Shown here: piece by piece, positions 34,745-43,204 of the stretch
How the letters are laid out: the number at the start of each line of letters is the position of its first letter
Position numbering within the stretch: the stretch's first letter is position 1
Origin: Patescibacteria group bacterium
Lineage (GTDB): Bacteria > Patescibacteriota > Minisyncoccia > Phycocordibacterales > BOKC01
DNA length: 64,000 nt
Assembly: GCA_016860785.1 (NCBI GenBank)
Contig: BOKC01000002.1
Span: 59,723-123,722 of the forward strand
Direction: 5' to 3'
Notes under the pieces: generated by a model
Databases searched by the model: none
What the model saw: only the letters and a program-made list of their open reading frames with translations
Told to the model about the DNA's origin: nothing
Position numbers and translations under genes: made by a program

Positions 34745-35678
34745 TACAAAAATTCTAATAATCGGGTTTGGATCGATTGGACAGAGACATTACAGAAATC
34801 TTGTTTCTCTCGGTTACAAAAACATTGCTGTTTTTGATATAGATGAAAAAAAGATTAAAGATCAGAAATTAAAGATAAAAATCCTGGATAAGAAAACTTT
34901 GGGTAACTTTGATATTGCATTTATTTGCAATCCAAACCATAAACATATTGAAGCTTCTATTAAATGTGTTGAAGCCGGACTCCACCTTTTTATTGAAAAA
35001 CCGCTATCTCATAATTTGAAAGATGTAACTAAGCTGGAAAAAATCTTAAGAAGTAAAAAATTAATAAACATGATTGCCTGCAACATGCGTTTCTATCCGG
35101 CTTTTTTGGCAATCAAGAAATATATTGATACCGGAAAACTTGGCAAAATCTATAGCATAGACCACGAGTTTGGCTACTACCTTCCATTTTGGCGCCCCTG
35201 GACTGATTATAGGAAGAATTATGCAGTAAAGAAAAATATGGGTGGGGGGATAATTTTAGATGATATTCACGAGTTTGATTTACTATTTTGGCTCAATAAT
35301 TTTTCGGCAGTAAAAAATCACTTAATTATCAAAGAACACAGTGGTAGTTTGGAAATTGAAACGGAAGATATTGCCAAGGGTGTTTTTCGGTTTAAAAATG
35401 GTACTTTAGGATCGGTCTCTTGTAATTATCTGTCTAAAAAATATCATCGAACGTGTTTGGTTCAAGGAGAGAAAGGAAATTTAAGATGGGATTGGAATGA
35501 AAATATTGTCTGGCTGGAGAGTGAAAAAGACAAGAAGAAAATTTTTGAGAAAAAAAATTATGATCTTAATGAAATGTATATTGATGAGGTAAGATATTTT
35601 TTGAAATCAGTAAAAGAAAAAAAGAAAACTTTTAACGATGTTACCCAAGCTAAAGAAATTTTAAAACACCTGATATGA
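34725..35678 (+). CDS. Gfo/Idh/MocA-family sugar oxidoreductase
   Basis: A 317-aa protein. ATG 34725 gives KILIIGFGSIGQRHYRNL, the NAD(P)-binding Rossmann motif, then FICNPNHKHIEASIKCVEAG and FIEKPLSHNLKDV (the conserved E-K-P). The C-terminal domain shows DDIHEFDLLFWL. It is probably a dehydrogenase or reductase in nucleotide-sugar synthesis. It is translationally coupled to both neighbours (20-bp and 4-bp overlaps). Confidence 0.87.
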   Translation: MQETKNNTKILIIGFGSIGQRHYRNLVSLGYKNIAVFDIDEKKIKDQKLKIKILDKKTLGNFDIAFICNPNHKHIEASIKCVEAGLHLFIEKPLSHNLKDVTKLEKILRSKKLINMIACNMRFYPAFLAIKKYIDTGKLGKIYSIDHEFGYYLPFWRPWTDYRKNYAVKKNMGGGIILDDIHEFDLLFWLNNFSAVKNHLIIKEHSGSLEIETEDIAKGVFRFKNGTLGSVSCNYLSKKYHRTCLVQGEKGNLRWDWNENIVWLESEKDKKKIFEKKNYDLNEMYIDEVRYFLKSVKEKKKTFNDVTQAKEILKHLI

Positions 35679-36436
35679 AAACTCTCTGTATTGTTCAAGC
35701 TAGAATGAGTTCGACAAGGTTGCCTGGAAAAGTTCTTCGCGAAATAAATGACCGGCCACTTCTTTGGTATGTTTTAGAAAGATTAGGCCGTTCAAAAGAA
35801 ATTGATAAGGTTGTTTTGGCTACCAGCGATCATCAGGACGATGATCAGCTTGCAGGATTTTGCCAGAAAAATAATTTTGAGTGTTTCCGAGGTTCTTTGG
35901 AAGACGTGTTGAAACGATATGTTGATTGTGCTAGGGCATATCCTGAATACGATACTATTGTTAGAGTAACCGGAGATTGTCCTCTTATTGATCCTGATGT
36001 TATAGATAAGGTTATATTGGCGTTTGAGAAAGAAGGGGTGGATTATGCAAGTAATGTTTTGAAAGAAACTTATCCTGATGGTATTGATGTGGAAATCTTT
36101 ACAAGAAAATCTTTACTTGAGTCAGACGAAGAAGCTAGGCTTGGTTCAGAAAGGGAACATGTAACTTTATATATCCGAAACAATCCAAAATACAAAAAGA
36201 TAAATGTTGAAAATGAAAATGATTTATCCAAATTTCGCCTGACGGTTGATAACCATGAAGATCTCGAGGTACTTTCATTTCTTATCAAAAACTATGGCTA
36301 TGAACGTAACTTCAAAGAGTATTGCGATTTTCTTATAGAGAATCCCGAGATTATGTCTAAGAATGCTAAAATTACAAGGAACGAAGGCTTGAAAAAATCC
36401 TTAGAAGAAGATAGAAAATCAGGATCTGATCTTTAA
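35675..36436 (+). CDS. SpsF-type cytidylyltransferase (PseF-like)
   Basis: A 253-aa nucleotidyltransferase. The start IVQARMSSTRLPGKVLREI is the nucleotide-binding loop. VVLATSDHQDDDQLAGFC and VRVTGDCPLIDPDVID are typical of the SpsF family, often found with NeuB-like genes. It would activate a nonulosonic acid with CMP or a related sugar. It overlaps the oxidoreductase by 4 bp. It converges with the minus-strand EamA gene, leaving a shared 48-bp gap. Confidence 0.85.
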   Translation: MKTLCIVQARMSSTRLPGKVLREINDRPLLWYVLERLGRSKEIDKVVLATSDHQDDDQLAGFCQKNNFECFRGSLEDVLKRYVDCARAYPEYDTIVRVTGDCPLIDPDVIDKVILAFEKEGVDYASNVLKETYPDGIDVEIFTRKSLLESDEEARLGSEREHVTLYIRNNPKYKKINVENENDLSKFRLTVDNHEDLEVLSFLIKNYGYERNFKEYCDFLIENPEIMSKNAKITRNEGLKKSLEEDRKSGSDL

Positions 36437-36438
36437 AG

Positions 36439-36473
36439 AAAAAACCGCCGCCGACTGGTGGGTCGGGGCGGTC
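36439..36473 (-). terminator. Terminator of the EamA cassette (minus strand)
   Basis: On the minus strand ACCGCCCCGAC (36472-36462) pairs with GTCGGCGGCGGT (36455-36444) with one bulge, followed by a T run. Confidence 0.8.
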
Positions 36474-36483
36474 TGGGGTTTGT

Positions 36484-37396
36484 TCAACTCAGGGAGAAAG
36501 CAATGCCGATGATGATAGTGCCAAGGACCCCCAAGCTGTAGCTTAGGGTGTCTAGCCGAGTCAGGCTCTTCTTCTCCTTGAAGATTAATAGTCTGATGAG
36601 CAGAGGGAAGACAAGCGCCGAGATGTAAAAAATCGGCTGAACCACTGTCAGGGGGGGCAAGTTTCAAAGCCCAGAAACTCAGAACAATGTTCAGCATGAT
36701 GAGGACGCTCGAGACGGACATCAGACCAACCTCTCTCTTCTGGGTCGTAGTTCGGAGCTCTAGCGCCATTCGTCTGATTCCCAAGTTTTTGAGACAGACG
36801 ATCATTGCAGCCGTGAACGTACCGAGGTACCAACCGAGAAGGTAAGTTCCGATTTCAAGACCTTCCAGAGCGTAGTATCTCTTCGAAAAACTCGCTATAC
36901 CCCAAGCTGTTGAGAAGATAGCGACATAGACGAAGAATCTAATCGGCAGATGTTGCACTCCTGTCTGAACTTTCTTTTTTCTGTAGTTGCTGTAACTGAA
37001 GACGACGATTCCAGTGAGGCAGATCAGCAAGCCAACAGATAAAGCCGGGCTCAAGAATCCAATCTCACCTAGGAAGATGAAGCCGAGCGTGATCGCCAGA
37101 AGATCATCGAAGAAAAGAAACAGCGATGTCGCACTCAAGTTCATCTTAGTAGTTAGCCAATTGAGGTAAGTGCCGACACCAATGAAGATTCCGACACTGT
37201 ACATGGTCCAAAAGGCGCCTGACAAGACAAACTGTCCAGTGGAAAGGGCGAAAATCCCTGCCAGCACTGCGCAAATAAAGTACTGCAGGAAAAATCTCTT
37301 AGACAGATTTTCCTGAACGATCCTCCCCTTAAGAAGCAGGGGATAGATGACACTGATGCAGAGAATCCTCAAACTGACCGGCAGAAGCCATTCCAT
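36484..37396 (-). pseudogene. EamA/DMT-family transporter with a frameshift at a C7 run
   Basis: Minus-strand ATG 37396 is preceded by AAGGAG (37410-37405). The protein shows repeated membrane helices of a drug/metabolite transporter (MEWLLPVSLRILCISVIYPLL; later FFDDLLAITLGFIFLGEIGF). At the seven-C run (36657-36651 on this strand) the reading frame leaves the family pattern. Removing one C restores TVVQPIFYISALVFPLLIRL and a C-terminal helix ending in TGA at 36484, about 304 aa. As written, the frame runs to 36419 with a non-membrane tail. This is a sequencing error, a decayed gene or a phase-variable tract. It is G+C-rich with a -35/-10 promoter of its own and a terminator, making it a single-gene cassette. 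Confidence 0.8.
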
Positions 37397-37446
37397 GTTT
37401 CAAACTCCTTGTTCGCGATGTTTTTGTTGCAAAGAACCCCTTTAAA

Positions 37447-37475
37447 AGTTTAATATATAATTATATTTTAGTCAA
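37447..37475 (-). promoter_or_regulatory. Promoter of the EamA cassette (minus strand)
   Basis: TTGACT (37475-37470) and TAAACT (37452-37447) with a 17-bp spacer. The leader of about 45 nt contains the Shine-Dalgarno site. Confidence 0.6.
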
Positions 37476-37562
37476 ATTTATTTCTTAATTTTTTAGATTT
37501 TGGTAAGCAAAGAAGTCTTGTATAATATCTAATACTTTGAAGATTAAAAGTTAGATAAAAAA

Positions 37563-38852
37563 ATGAAACTAAAATTAAAGAAAAGCCAAGAACTGTTCAA
37601 AAAAGTTGAGAAGGTGATTCCTCTTGCTTCGCAGACCTTCAGCAAAAGTTATCTGCAATTTATCAAAGGTCAGGCACCACTTTTTGCCGATCGAGCTAAA
37701 GGTGCAAAAATTTGGGACATAGACGGCAATGAGTATGTAGATATGATAAACGCTCTTTTGCCTATTGTTTTGGGCTATCAGTATCCAGCCGTAGATAATG
37801 CCATTAAATCTCAACTTAAAGCGGGCATAATTCTTTCCTTGCCTTCGCCTTTGGAATTTGAGCTGGCTAAACTTCTCATCAAACACATACCTTCTGCTGA
37901 GATGGTTCGATTTGGGAAAAATGGGTCGGATGCCACGACTGGAGCAATCCGTGTGGCTCGTGCTCATACTGGTCGTGACTACGTGGCAGTTTGCGGTTAT
38001 CACGGTTGGCATGATTGGTATATTGGTTCAACAACCAGAAATTTAGGAGTTCCAAAAGCTACTCAAGACCAAACCTTAAAATTTTATTACAACGACATAA
38101 ATTCTCTCGAAAATCTCTTCAAAAAATATCCAGGTAAAATCGCGGCAGTCATAATGGAGCCGATGAATTATGTTGAACCAGAGAAAGGATTTTTAGAATC
38201 AGTAAAAGAAGTAACGCATAAAAATAGCGCACTACTGATTTTTGATGAAGTAATTTGCGGATTCAGGTTTAATCTTGGCGGAGCCCAGAAACTTTTTGGA
38301 GTAACGCCGGATCTTTCAACTTTTGGTAAATCAATGGCAAACGGCATGCCGATTTCTGCTTTGGTGGGGAAGAGAGAATATATGCAAACAGTTGATAAAA
38401 TTTTTTACTCTTTTACTCAAGGTGGGGAACTGCTTTCAATCGCTGCAGCGATTGCCACTATAAAAGAAATGGAAAAGAAAAAAGTTATTCCTTATATTTG
38501 GAAAATCGGAAAATATCTTCAAGATAATACCAATGAGCTTCTTATAAAGCACAGCCTTTCTGAATTTATTCAAGTTAAAGGTAAGCCGGTCTGGCAGATT
38601 TTTATGATTCAAGAACAGGGTGGATACTCGGCGTTACAGATTAAAAGCTTTATTCAGCAGGAAGTTTTGCGCGCGGGGTTTCTTTGGTATGGTTCACACA
38701 ACATGAGTTTTTCACACACAAAACCTCAAATGGAAAAGCTATTAAAAACTTACGATAGGATTTTTTCTGAACTTAAAACTCTTATAGAAAATAAAACTTT
38801 AGAGAAAAGAATTGAAGGCGGGCTTATTACTGATATTTTTAAAGTACGTTAG
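37563..38852 (+). CDS. Class III aminotransferase (glutamate-1-semialdehyde aminomutase-like)
   Basis: A 429-aa PLP enzyme: IWDIDGNEYVDMINALLPIV, VRFGKNGSDATTGAIRVARA, LLIFDEVICGFRFNLGG, and TFGKSMANGMPISAL (PLP-lysine). Such enzymes occur in nonulosonic acid gene clusters next to NeuB homologues. It is therefore likely a sugar-pathway enzyme, not a haem-pathway one; no other haem gene is nearby. A TATAAT lies at about 37520-37525, giving a 30-35 nt leader. Confidence 0.83.
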   Translation: MKLKLKKSQELFKKVEKVIPLASQTFSKSYLQFIKGQAPLFADRAKGAKIWDIDGNEYVDMINALLPIVLGYQYPAVDNAIKSQLKAGIILSLPSPLEFELAKLLIKHIPSAEMVRFGKNGSDATTGAIRVARAHTGRDYVAVCGYHGWHDWYIGSTTRNLGVPKATQDQTLKFYYNDINSLENLFKKYPGKIAAVIMEPMNYVEPEKGFLESVKEVTHKNSALLIFDEVICGFRFNLGGAQKLFGVTPDLSTFGKSMANGMPISALVGKREYMQTVDKIFYSFTQGGELLSIAAAIATIKEMEKKKVIPYIWKIGKYLQDNTNELLIKHSLSEFIQVKGKPVWQIFMIQEQGGYSALQIKSFIQQEVLRAGFLWYGSHNMSFSHTKPQMEKLLKTYDRIFSELKTLIENKTLEKRIEGGLITDIFKVR

Positions 38853-38857
38853 TTTTT

Positions 38858-40168
38858 ATGAAAAAAGAAGTAAAAGATAAACCGAGTTGGCTTTTTGTTG
38901 ATCTTGATGGAACACTTATAGATAGTATTCCTGCGATTAAAAAAGTTTTTTTTGAAATAGGCAATTATTCTGGCGTTAAACTAAGCGAAAAGGATTTTTC
39001 TGTTTGTGATGGGATGTCTTTAAAAGAAATAAGTTCATATATTGCAAAAAAGGGAAATTGTAGCCAATCTGAAATTTTCAGTAAGTACGAAAAAGCTTTA
39101 TCTAATTTATATCGCAAGACTAAATTAAGAAAAAATGCACGTTCGGTTTTAATCAATTTAAAAAAAAACGGCTGGAGATTGGCTATTGTAACCAGTGCTA
39201 AAAAAGAATATGCGGAAAACTCTCTTAAATTTCATAACGTAAATAAGCTTTTTGAATTTGTAATTTCTGGTGAGAGTGCTCCAAGAGCCAAGCCTTACCC
39301 AGACTTGTTTCAAGTAGCGCAAAAGAAGGCTGGAGATGGTTATTTTTTTGCTTTAGATGATTCGGTAAATGGTGTGGAAGCAGCCAGACGTGCCAATTGT
39401 TTTATCATTAGGTTTAATAGCTTTCTTACAGAAACTCATTTTTTTTCAGTAAAGTCATTTAATGAGTTAAATAATAGAATATGTTTAGCGGGAGGCGACT
39501 ACCCATTTATTTTTTCTTCAGCTGATAAATTTTCTTTTGTTCTTGGAAGGGATAATTTAATTCTTCTTGAAGAGAAAGATATCAAAAAAGTAGATGATTT
39601 TTGGAAATCTGAAAAAAAGTCCAACCCAAAACTTTTTGATGGGCAAACTTTTGCGGTAACTGAAGAATTAAAGCCTTTTGTGTTTTCTGTTTGCATGATT
39701 CCGTATAGATATATACATTACCAGCGTCAGACCGGAAATTTTTTAGGGTTTATTGCTCTTGGTGTGACAGGTGTTGTTAGAAAAAAGAATAAAGTATTTT
39801 TGGCTAAAAGGCCCGAGTGGGTAACTGCTTATCGTAATTATTTTGAGTATGTTCCTGCAGGTAGCATAAGCCAGGAGTCTTTAGATAAAAAGAAAAAAAC
39901 AATATCGGTTGTTAAAGAACTTCGCAAAGAATGCAAAGAGGAGTTAAATTTTTCTCCAAAGTCTTTAAGTCCAAACTTCCTAGCAATTGATGGGAATGAT
40001 TATGTTATGGATGTTGTTTATGAGATAAAGTTACCAGACGGAGTAAATCCAAAGTTAGGAGAGGAACATATTACTGGAGATTTTTTCTCTCGTAGTTATT
40101 TAAAAGATTTATACCATCGTGGGGAGAAATTTATACCACTTGTATTATTGTGTGAAAAAATTTCATGA
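38858..40168 (+). CDS. HAD phosphatase fused to a Nudix-like domain
   Basis: A 436-aa protein. Residues 10-200 are a HAD hydrolase of the beta-phosphoglucomutase type: FVDLDGTLIDS (nucleophile Asp), VTSAKK, and ARAKPYPDL..ALDDSVNGVEAA. Residues 280-436 look like a Nudix fold: NFLGFIALGVTGVVRKKNKVFLAKRPEW, then YVPAGSISQES and VVKELRKECKEELNF. The Nudix box is degenerate (expected REUxEExGU; seen KELRKECKEEL), so hydrolysis may be lost or altered. It sits between an aminotransferase and the NeuB-type synthase, which suggests a nonulosonic-acid-phosphate phosphatase or a sugar-nucleotide housekeeping role. It overlaps the next gene by 4 bp. Confidence 0.75.
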   Translation: MKKEVKDKPSWLFVDLDGTLIDSIPAIKKVFFEIGNYSGVKLSEKDFSVCDGMSLKEISSYIAKKGNCSQSEIFSKYEKALSNLYRKTKLRKNARSVLINLKKNGWRLAIVTSAKKEYAENSLKFHNVNKLFEFVISGESAPRAKPYPDLFQVAQKKAGDGYFFALDDSVNGVEAARRANCFIIRFNSFLTETHFFSVKSFNELNNRICLAGGDYPFIFSSADKFSFVLGRDNLILLEEKDIKKVDDFWKSEKKSNPKLFDGQTFAVTEELKPFVFSVCMIPYRYIHYQRQTGNFLGFIALGVTGVVRKKNKVFLAKRPEWVTAYRNYFEYVPAGSISQESLDKKKKTISVVKELRKECKEELNFSPKSLSPNFLAIDGNDYVMDVVYEIKLPDGVNPKLGEEHITGDFFSRSYLKDLYHRGEKFIPLVLLCEKIS

Positions 40169-41262
40169 ATAGAGAAATAAAAATAGGTAGAAAAAAAATC
40201 GGAGGTAAAAATCCAACCTTTATTGTTGCAGAAATGTCGGCTAATCATGAGCAAGATTACAAAAAAGCCGAAGCGATAGTAAGAGCGGCTGCCAAGACTG
40301 GCGCTGATGCTATAAAGGTTCAGACTTTTACTCCGGACACCATCACTTTAAATTCCCGAAAGAAATGGTTTCTTGTGGGCGGTAAAGATAACCCTAAAGC
40401 TTGGAAAGGTCAGACTTTTTATGATCTATACAAAAAAGCTTATATGCCGTGGGGTTGGCAACCCAAACTTCAAAAACTTGCTCAAAGACTGGGTTTAGAA
40501 TTTTTCTCGGCTCCTTTTGACGAAACAGCTGTAGATTTTTTAGAAAAAATAAAAGTTCCTTGCTATAAAATTGCAGCCTATGAATCAACTGACTTTCTTC
40601 TTCTCCGAAAGGTTGCCAAGACAGGTAAGCCGATAATTGTCTCTGTCGGCTTTTCCAGATTATCTGAAGTAACTTTTACAATAAAAACTTTAAGAAAGTA
40701 TGGCGCTAAAGATATTGTCGTTTTACAATGCCCAACTTCTTATAGTAAAAAGCCGATTCTTGAAAAAACTAATTTAAAGACGATGCTTGATATTAAAAAG
40801 AAGTTTAAGGTGGAAGTGGGACTTTCTGACAATATGGGTGGAATTGAAGTGCCAGTTTTGGCAGCGAAAATGGGAGCTTCTGTTATAGAAAAACACATAG
40901 TTTTGAAACATAATAGAAAGATATTGGATGACAGATTTTCTCTTGACCCTTTCGAGTTTAAGAAAATGGTAGACAAAATAAAAAAAGGGGAATACAAGAA
41001 AGATAAAAATTGGCAGAAGAAGGTAATGGGAAAAATATCATATGGTCCGCAGACCGAAGCCGAGAAATACAATAAAAATTTTAGACGATCTCTTTTTGCC
41101 TCAAAAGATATAAAAAAGGGAGAAAGGTTTAGTAAAAATAATGTAAGGTCGGTTAGGCCGGCGTTTGGGCTTGAGACTAAATACTACGATAAAATTATAG
41201 GCAAGAGATCAAAAAAAGATATTGAGAATGGATCCCCATTATCTTGGGTGCTAATTGAGTAA
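40165..41262 (+). CDS. pseI: Nonulosonic acid synthase (PseI/NeuB family)
   Basis: A 365-aa protein that would condense phosphoenolpyruvate with a 6-carbon diamino sugar. The TIM barrel shows TFIVAEMSANHEQDYKKAE, GADAIKVQTFTPDTITLNS, FFSAPFDETAVDFLEKI, YKIAAYES, GLSDNMGGIEVPVLAAKMGA, and VIEKHIVL. The C-terminal SAF (antifreeze-like) domain is FRRSLFASKDIKKGERF..RPAFGL. YMPWGWQPKL in the first half favours PseI (pseudaminic acid) over NeuB (sialic acid). Confidence 0.88.
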   Translation: MNREIKIGRKKIGGKNPTFIVAEMSANHEQDYKKAEAIVRAAAKTGADAIKVQTFTPDTITLNSRKKWFLVGGKDNPKAWKGQTFYDLYKKAYMPWGWQPKLQKLAQRLGLEFFSAPFDETAVDFLEKIKVPCYKIAAYESTDFLLLRKVAKTGKPIIVSVGFSRLSEVTFTIKTLRKYGAKDIVVLQCPTSYSKKPILEKTNLKTMLDIKKKFKVEVGLSDNMGGIEVPVLAAKMGASVIEKHIVLKHNRKILDDRFSLDPFEFKKMVDKIKKGEYKKDKNWQKKVMGKISYGPQTEAEKYNKNFRRSLFASKDIKKGERFSKNNVRSVRPAFGLETKYYDKIIGKRSKKDIENGSPLSWVLIE

Positions 41263-41264
41263 TA

Positions 41265-41293
41265 TTTACTTATTCTAAGTTTTATTATAGAAT
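41265..41293 (+). promoter_or_regulatory. Promoter of the GNAT cassette
   Basis: TTTACT (41265-41270) and TAGAAT (41288-41293) with a 17-bp spacer; a leader of about 50 nt follows. Confidence 0.45.
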
Positions 41294-41349
41294 AAAAAAG
41301 GTTCTTGTTCTTTTCAGTAAACTTCTTAACTCACTCAAAGGAGGTTAAG

Positions 41350-41808
41350 GTGAATTTCACGGATATCACAGCTGACAATCTTCAGGAGCACCTGAGATTA
41401 CTACTTGCCTGGAGAAACGACGAGCAAACCAGACGGGCCTCAAGAAGGACAGGGCTTTTCACAGAAGGAGATTACTATAAGTTTTTGTTGGATCTTCTGG
41501 ACCAGGGGTCTGTCATCCGTATTGCTTTTTCTGATAGCTCTGACAGTAAGGCGGTTGGGGTCGTGGTGGCGAAGCCTGCCGGTAGTGACTCTTTTGAACT
41601 TTCCTGGACCGTAAGCCCGGCCTGCCGGGGGAGGGGGATAGGAAAGACAATGGTCACAGAATTTGCATCCGATCCTCTCTTCCAAAACAAGCTCTTAAGG
41701 GCTGTTACCAAGAAAGAGAATCAGGCGTCTGTCAGGATTGTTGAGTCTCTCGGTTTTAGAAAGGTTGAAGAAGATGACCACCTTTCCTACTGGGAGAGAA
41801 TTAGCTAG
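41350..41808 (+). CDS. GNAT-family N-acetyltransferase (possible PseH role)
   Basis: GTG 41350 is set by AAAGGAGG (41337-41344), a textbook Shine-Dalgarno site. The 152-aa protein has LLAWRNDEQTRRASRRTGLF near the start, a pattern in PseH- and RimJ-like GNAT enzymes. The acetyl-CoA loop is CRGRGIGKTMV (R-x-x-G-x-G), and NQASVRIVESLGFRKV the C-terminal fold. Next to pseI it could supply the missing 4-amino-sugar acetylation. However, it carries the G+C-rich cassette features, including its own promoter and terminator, so its link to the cluster may be accidental. Confidence 0.75.
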   Translation: MNFTDITADNLQEHLRLLLAWRNDEQTRRASRRTGLFTEGDYYKFLLDLLDQGSVIRIAFSDSSDSKAVGVVVAKPAGSDSFELSWTVSPACRGRGIGKTMVTEFASDPLFQNKLLRAVTKKENQASVRIVESLGFRKVEEDDHLSYWERIS

Positions 41809-41811
41809 TAT

Positions 41812-41843
41812 AGGTCTCAGTCATAATCGGCTGAGATCTTTTT
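41812..41843 (+). terminator. Terminator of the GNAT cassette
   Basis: AGGTCTCAG / CTGAGATCT (one wobble), ten-base loop, then a T run. Confidence 0.8.
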
Positions 41844-41860
41844 TATAGATTAGATGTTAG

Positions 41861-43117
41861 TCAAATTTCCCTAGGATATCGTAAACGACGAAAAAGAAAC
41901 CATAACAAAGCTGTTTCATAAAATTCTGCGATAATTAAGGCAATAATTGCTCCTGTTATACCATAGATTGGTAGTAAAATTGCAATTAAAATTATTCTAA
42001 TTATTGAGGTGCTAATGTTTGATATATATAACTCTTTTTTCATCTGGTGGGAAATGAAAGATTGATTTATGATTGTTTTTGGTACAACAAGAATGGCAAG
42101 GGCTAGCAATTGTGAATAAAAGACTGACTCGGAATATATTGGAAAGAAAACCGAGAAAAGAAATGGAGCAAACACTATATAAACAGTAGCGGTGATAATT
42201 GAAATAAAAAAATATTTAGTTATTTTTTTAGGTAATATTATCTTTAACTCTGTTAAATTTTTTTTAGCAAATTTTGGAAAGGTAAGTGAGTTACCTAAAT
42301 TAAATAAACCTTTTATGTGTGATACAGGCATCTGTGCAATTGTATAAATTGCGACCGAAGCGGCTCCGAGGAAATGCCACATAAGAATTTTATCTAACTG
42401 TCCGGCAATTTTTAAAAATGATTCCATAAAACTTAAGTGTTTGCTGTAGCTTTTGAGTTCTGGATCGGGTGTAATTGTCAGTTTGTATTTCCGAACAGTG
42501 TACCAATACAAAAAAATCACTGAGGTAGCATTGGCAATAAAATAGACAGCAACAATGATAAGCGGATTTTTTGTGAGAAATAGAGCCAAAAGCAGAAGAA
42601 TAAATGGCAATAATTTCTGTAGAATATTTAGCGTGGAATTTTCCCGGAAGTTTTTTTTACCGACTAAGAAGGGTCCATATAGTTTGAAGCTGGAGATTAG
42701 AGGCTGAAAGGCGCCGACGATCAAAAAAGCTATTGCCAGAGTTTGGTTGTCGTTAAAAAAGTAATAGAATGAAAGACCACCTGATGCTAAAACAATACCG
42801 ATACTCCAGATAAGTTTAAGCTGAAGACCGTAGCGTAAGGCACCATCAGTGCCGCGAGCGACTGAGCGCATAATAGCGCTACCCATACCGGTTAATGTAA
42901 AGACACTGACGATAGATGCCATAGCAATGATGAACTGATAAGTACCGAAGGCCTCTTTAGGTAAAAGATTAGCGAAGGCAACCGCTAAGAAAAGACTGCT
43001 GACTGCTTGAAAGGAGTACTCAAGAGCAAGCCAAGAGCCACCCTTGGTTAAATAAACCATGTCAGTTTTGGTATATTTTTCACTCCACCGAAGAACATTG
43101 TAGATTTTTTCTTTCAT
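41861..43117 (-). CDS. Wzx-type polysaccharide flippase
   Basis: A 418-aa protein with about 12 hydrophobic segments. The start includes DMVYLTKGGSWLALEYSFQAV and FANLLPKEAFGTYQFIIAMASI, resembling the polysaccharide biosynthesis (RfbX/Wzx) family. It would flip lipid-linked repeat units across the membrane. It is transcribed toward the GNAT gene. The ATG sits four bases from a GATAAA on the minus strand, so the promoter is uncertain. Confidence 0.85.
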   Translation of the reverse strand: MKEKIYNVLRWSEKYTKTDMVYLTKGGSWLALEYSFQAVSSLFLAVAFANLLPKEAFGTYQFIIAMASIVSVFTLTGMGSAIMRSVARGTDGALRYGLQLKLIWSIGIVLASGGLSFYYFFNDNQTLAIAFLIVGAFQPLISSFKLYGPFLVGKKNFRENSTLNILQKLLPFILLLLALFLTKNPLIIVAVYFIANATSVIFLYWYTVRKYKLTITPDPELKSYSKHLSFMESFLKIAGQLDKILMWHFLGAASVAIYTIAQMPVSHIKGLFNLGNSLTFPKFAKKNLTELKIILPKKITKYFFISIITATVYIVFAPFLFSVFFPIYSESVFYSQLLALAILVVPKTIINQSFISHQMKKELYISNISTSIIRIILIAILLPIYGITGAIIALIIAEFYETALLWFLFRRLRYPREI

Positions 43118-43189
43118 ATACTTTATCCCGCGAGGATTTTTAACAGATTACGTTTGTATTATGACATACTATCCGCACTTAATTTTTTA

Positions 43190-43198
43190 TGGTATATT
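43190..43198 (+). promoter_or_regulatory. Extended -10 promoter, leaderless (O-antigen ligase-like)
   Basis: TGG-TATATT ends six bases before ATG 43205. An ATG farther upstream in frame would lie before the promoter, so the start is set at 43205. Confidence 0.65.
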
Positions 43199-43204
43199 GA
43201 GCTC

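Noticed and set aside
36419..36483. C-terminal extension of the EamA frame past the frameshift
   Set aside because: The tail is not membrane-like, crosses the terminator and overlaps the convergent gene; the alternate frame matches the family.
43154..43204. Upstream in-frame start for the O-antigen-ligase-like gene
   Set aside because: It lies before the extended -10 at 43190-43198, so ATG 43205 is preferred.
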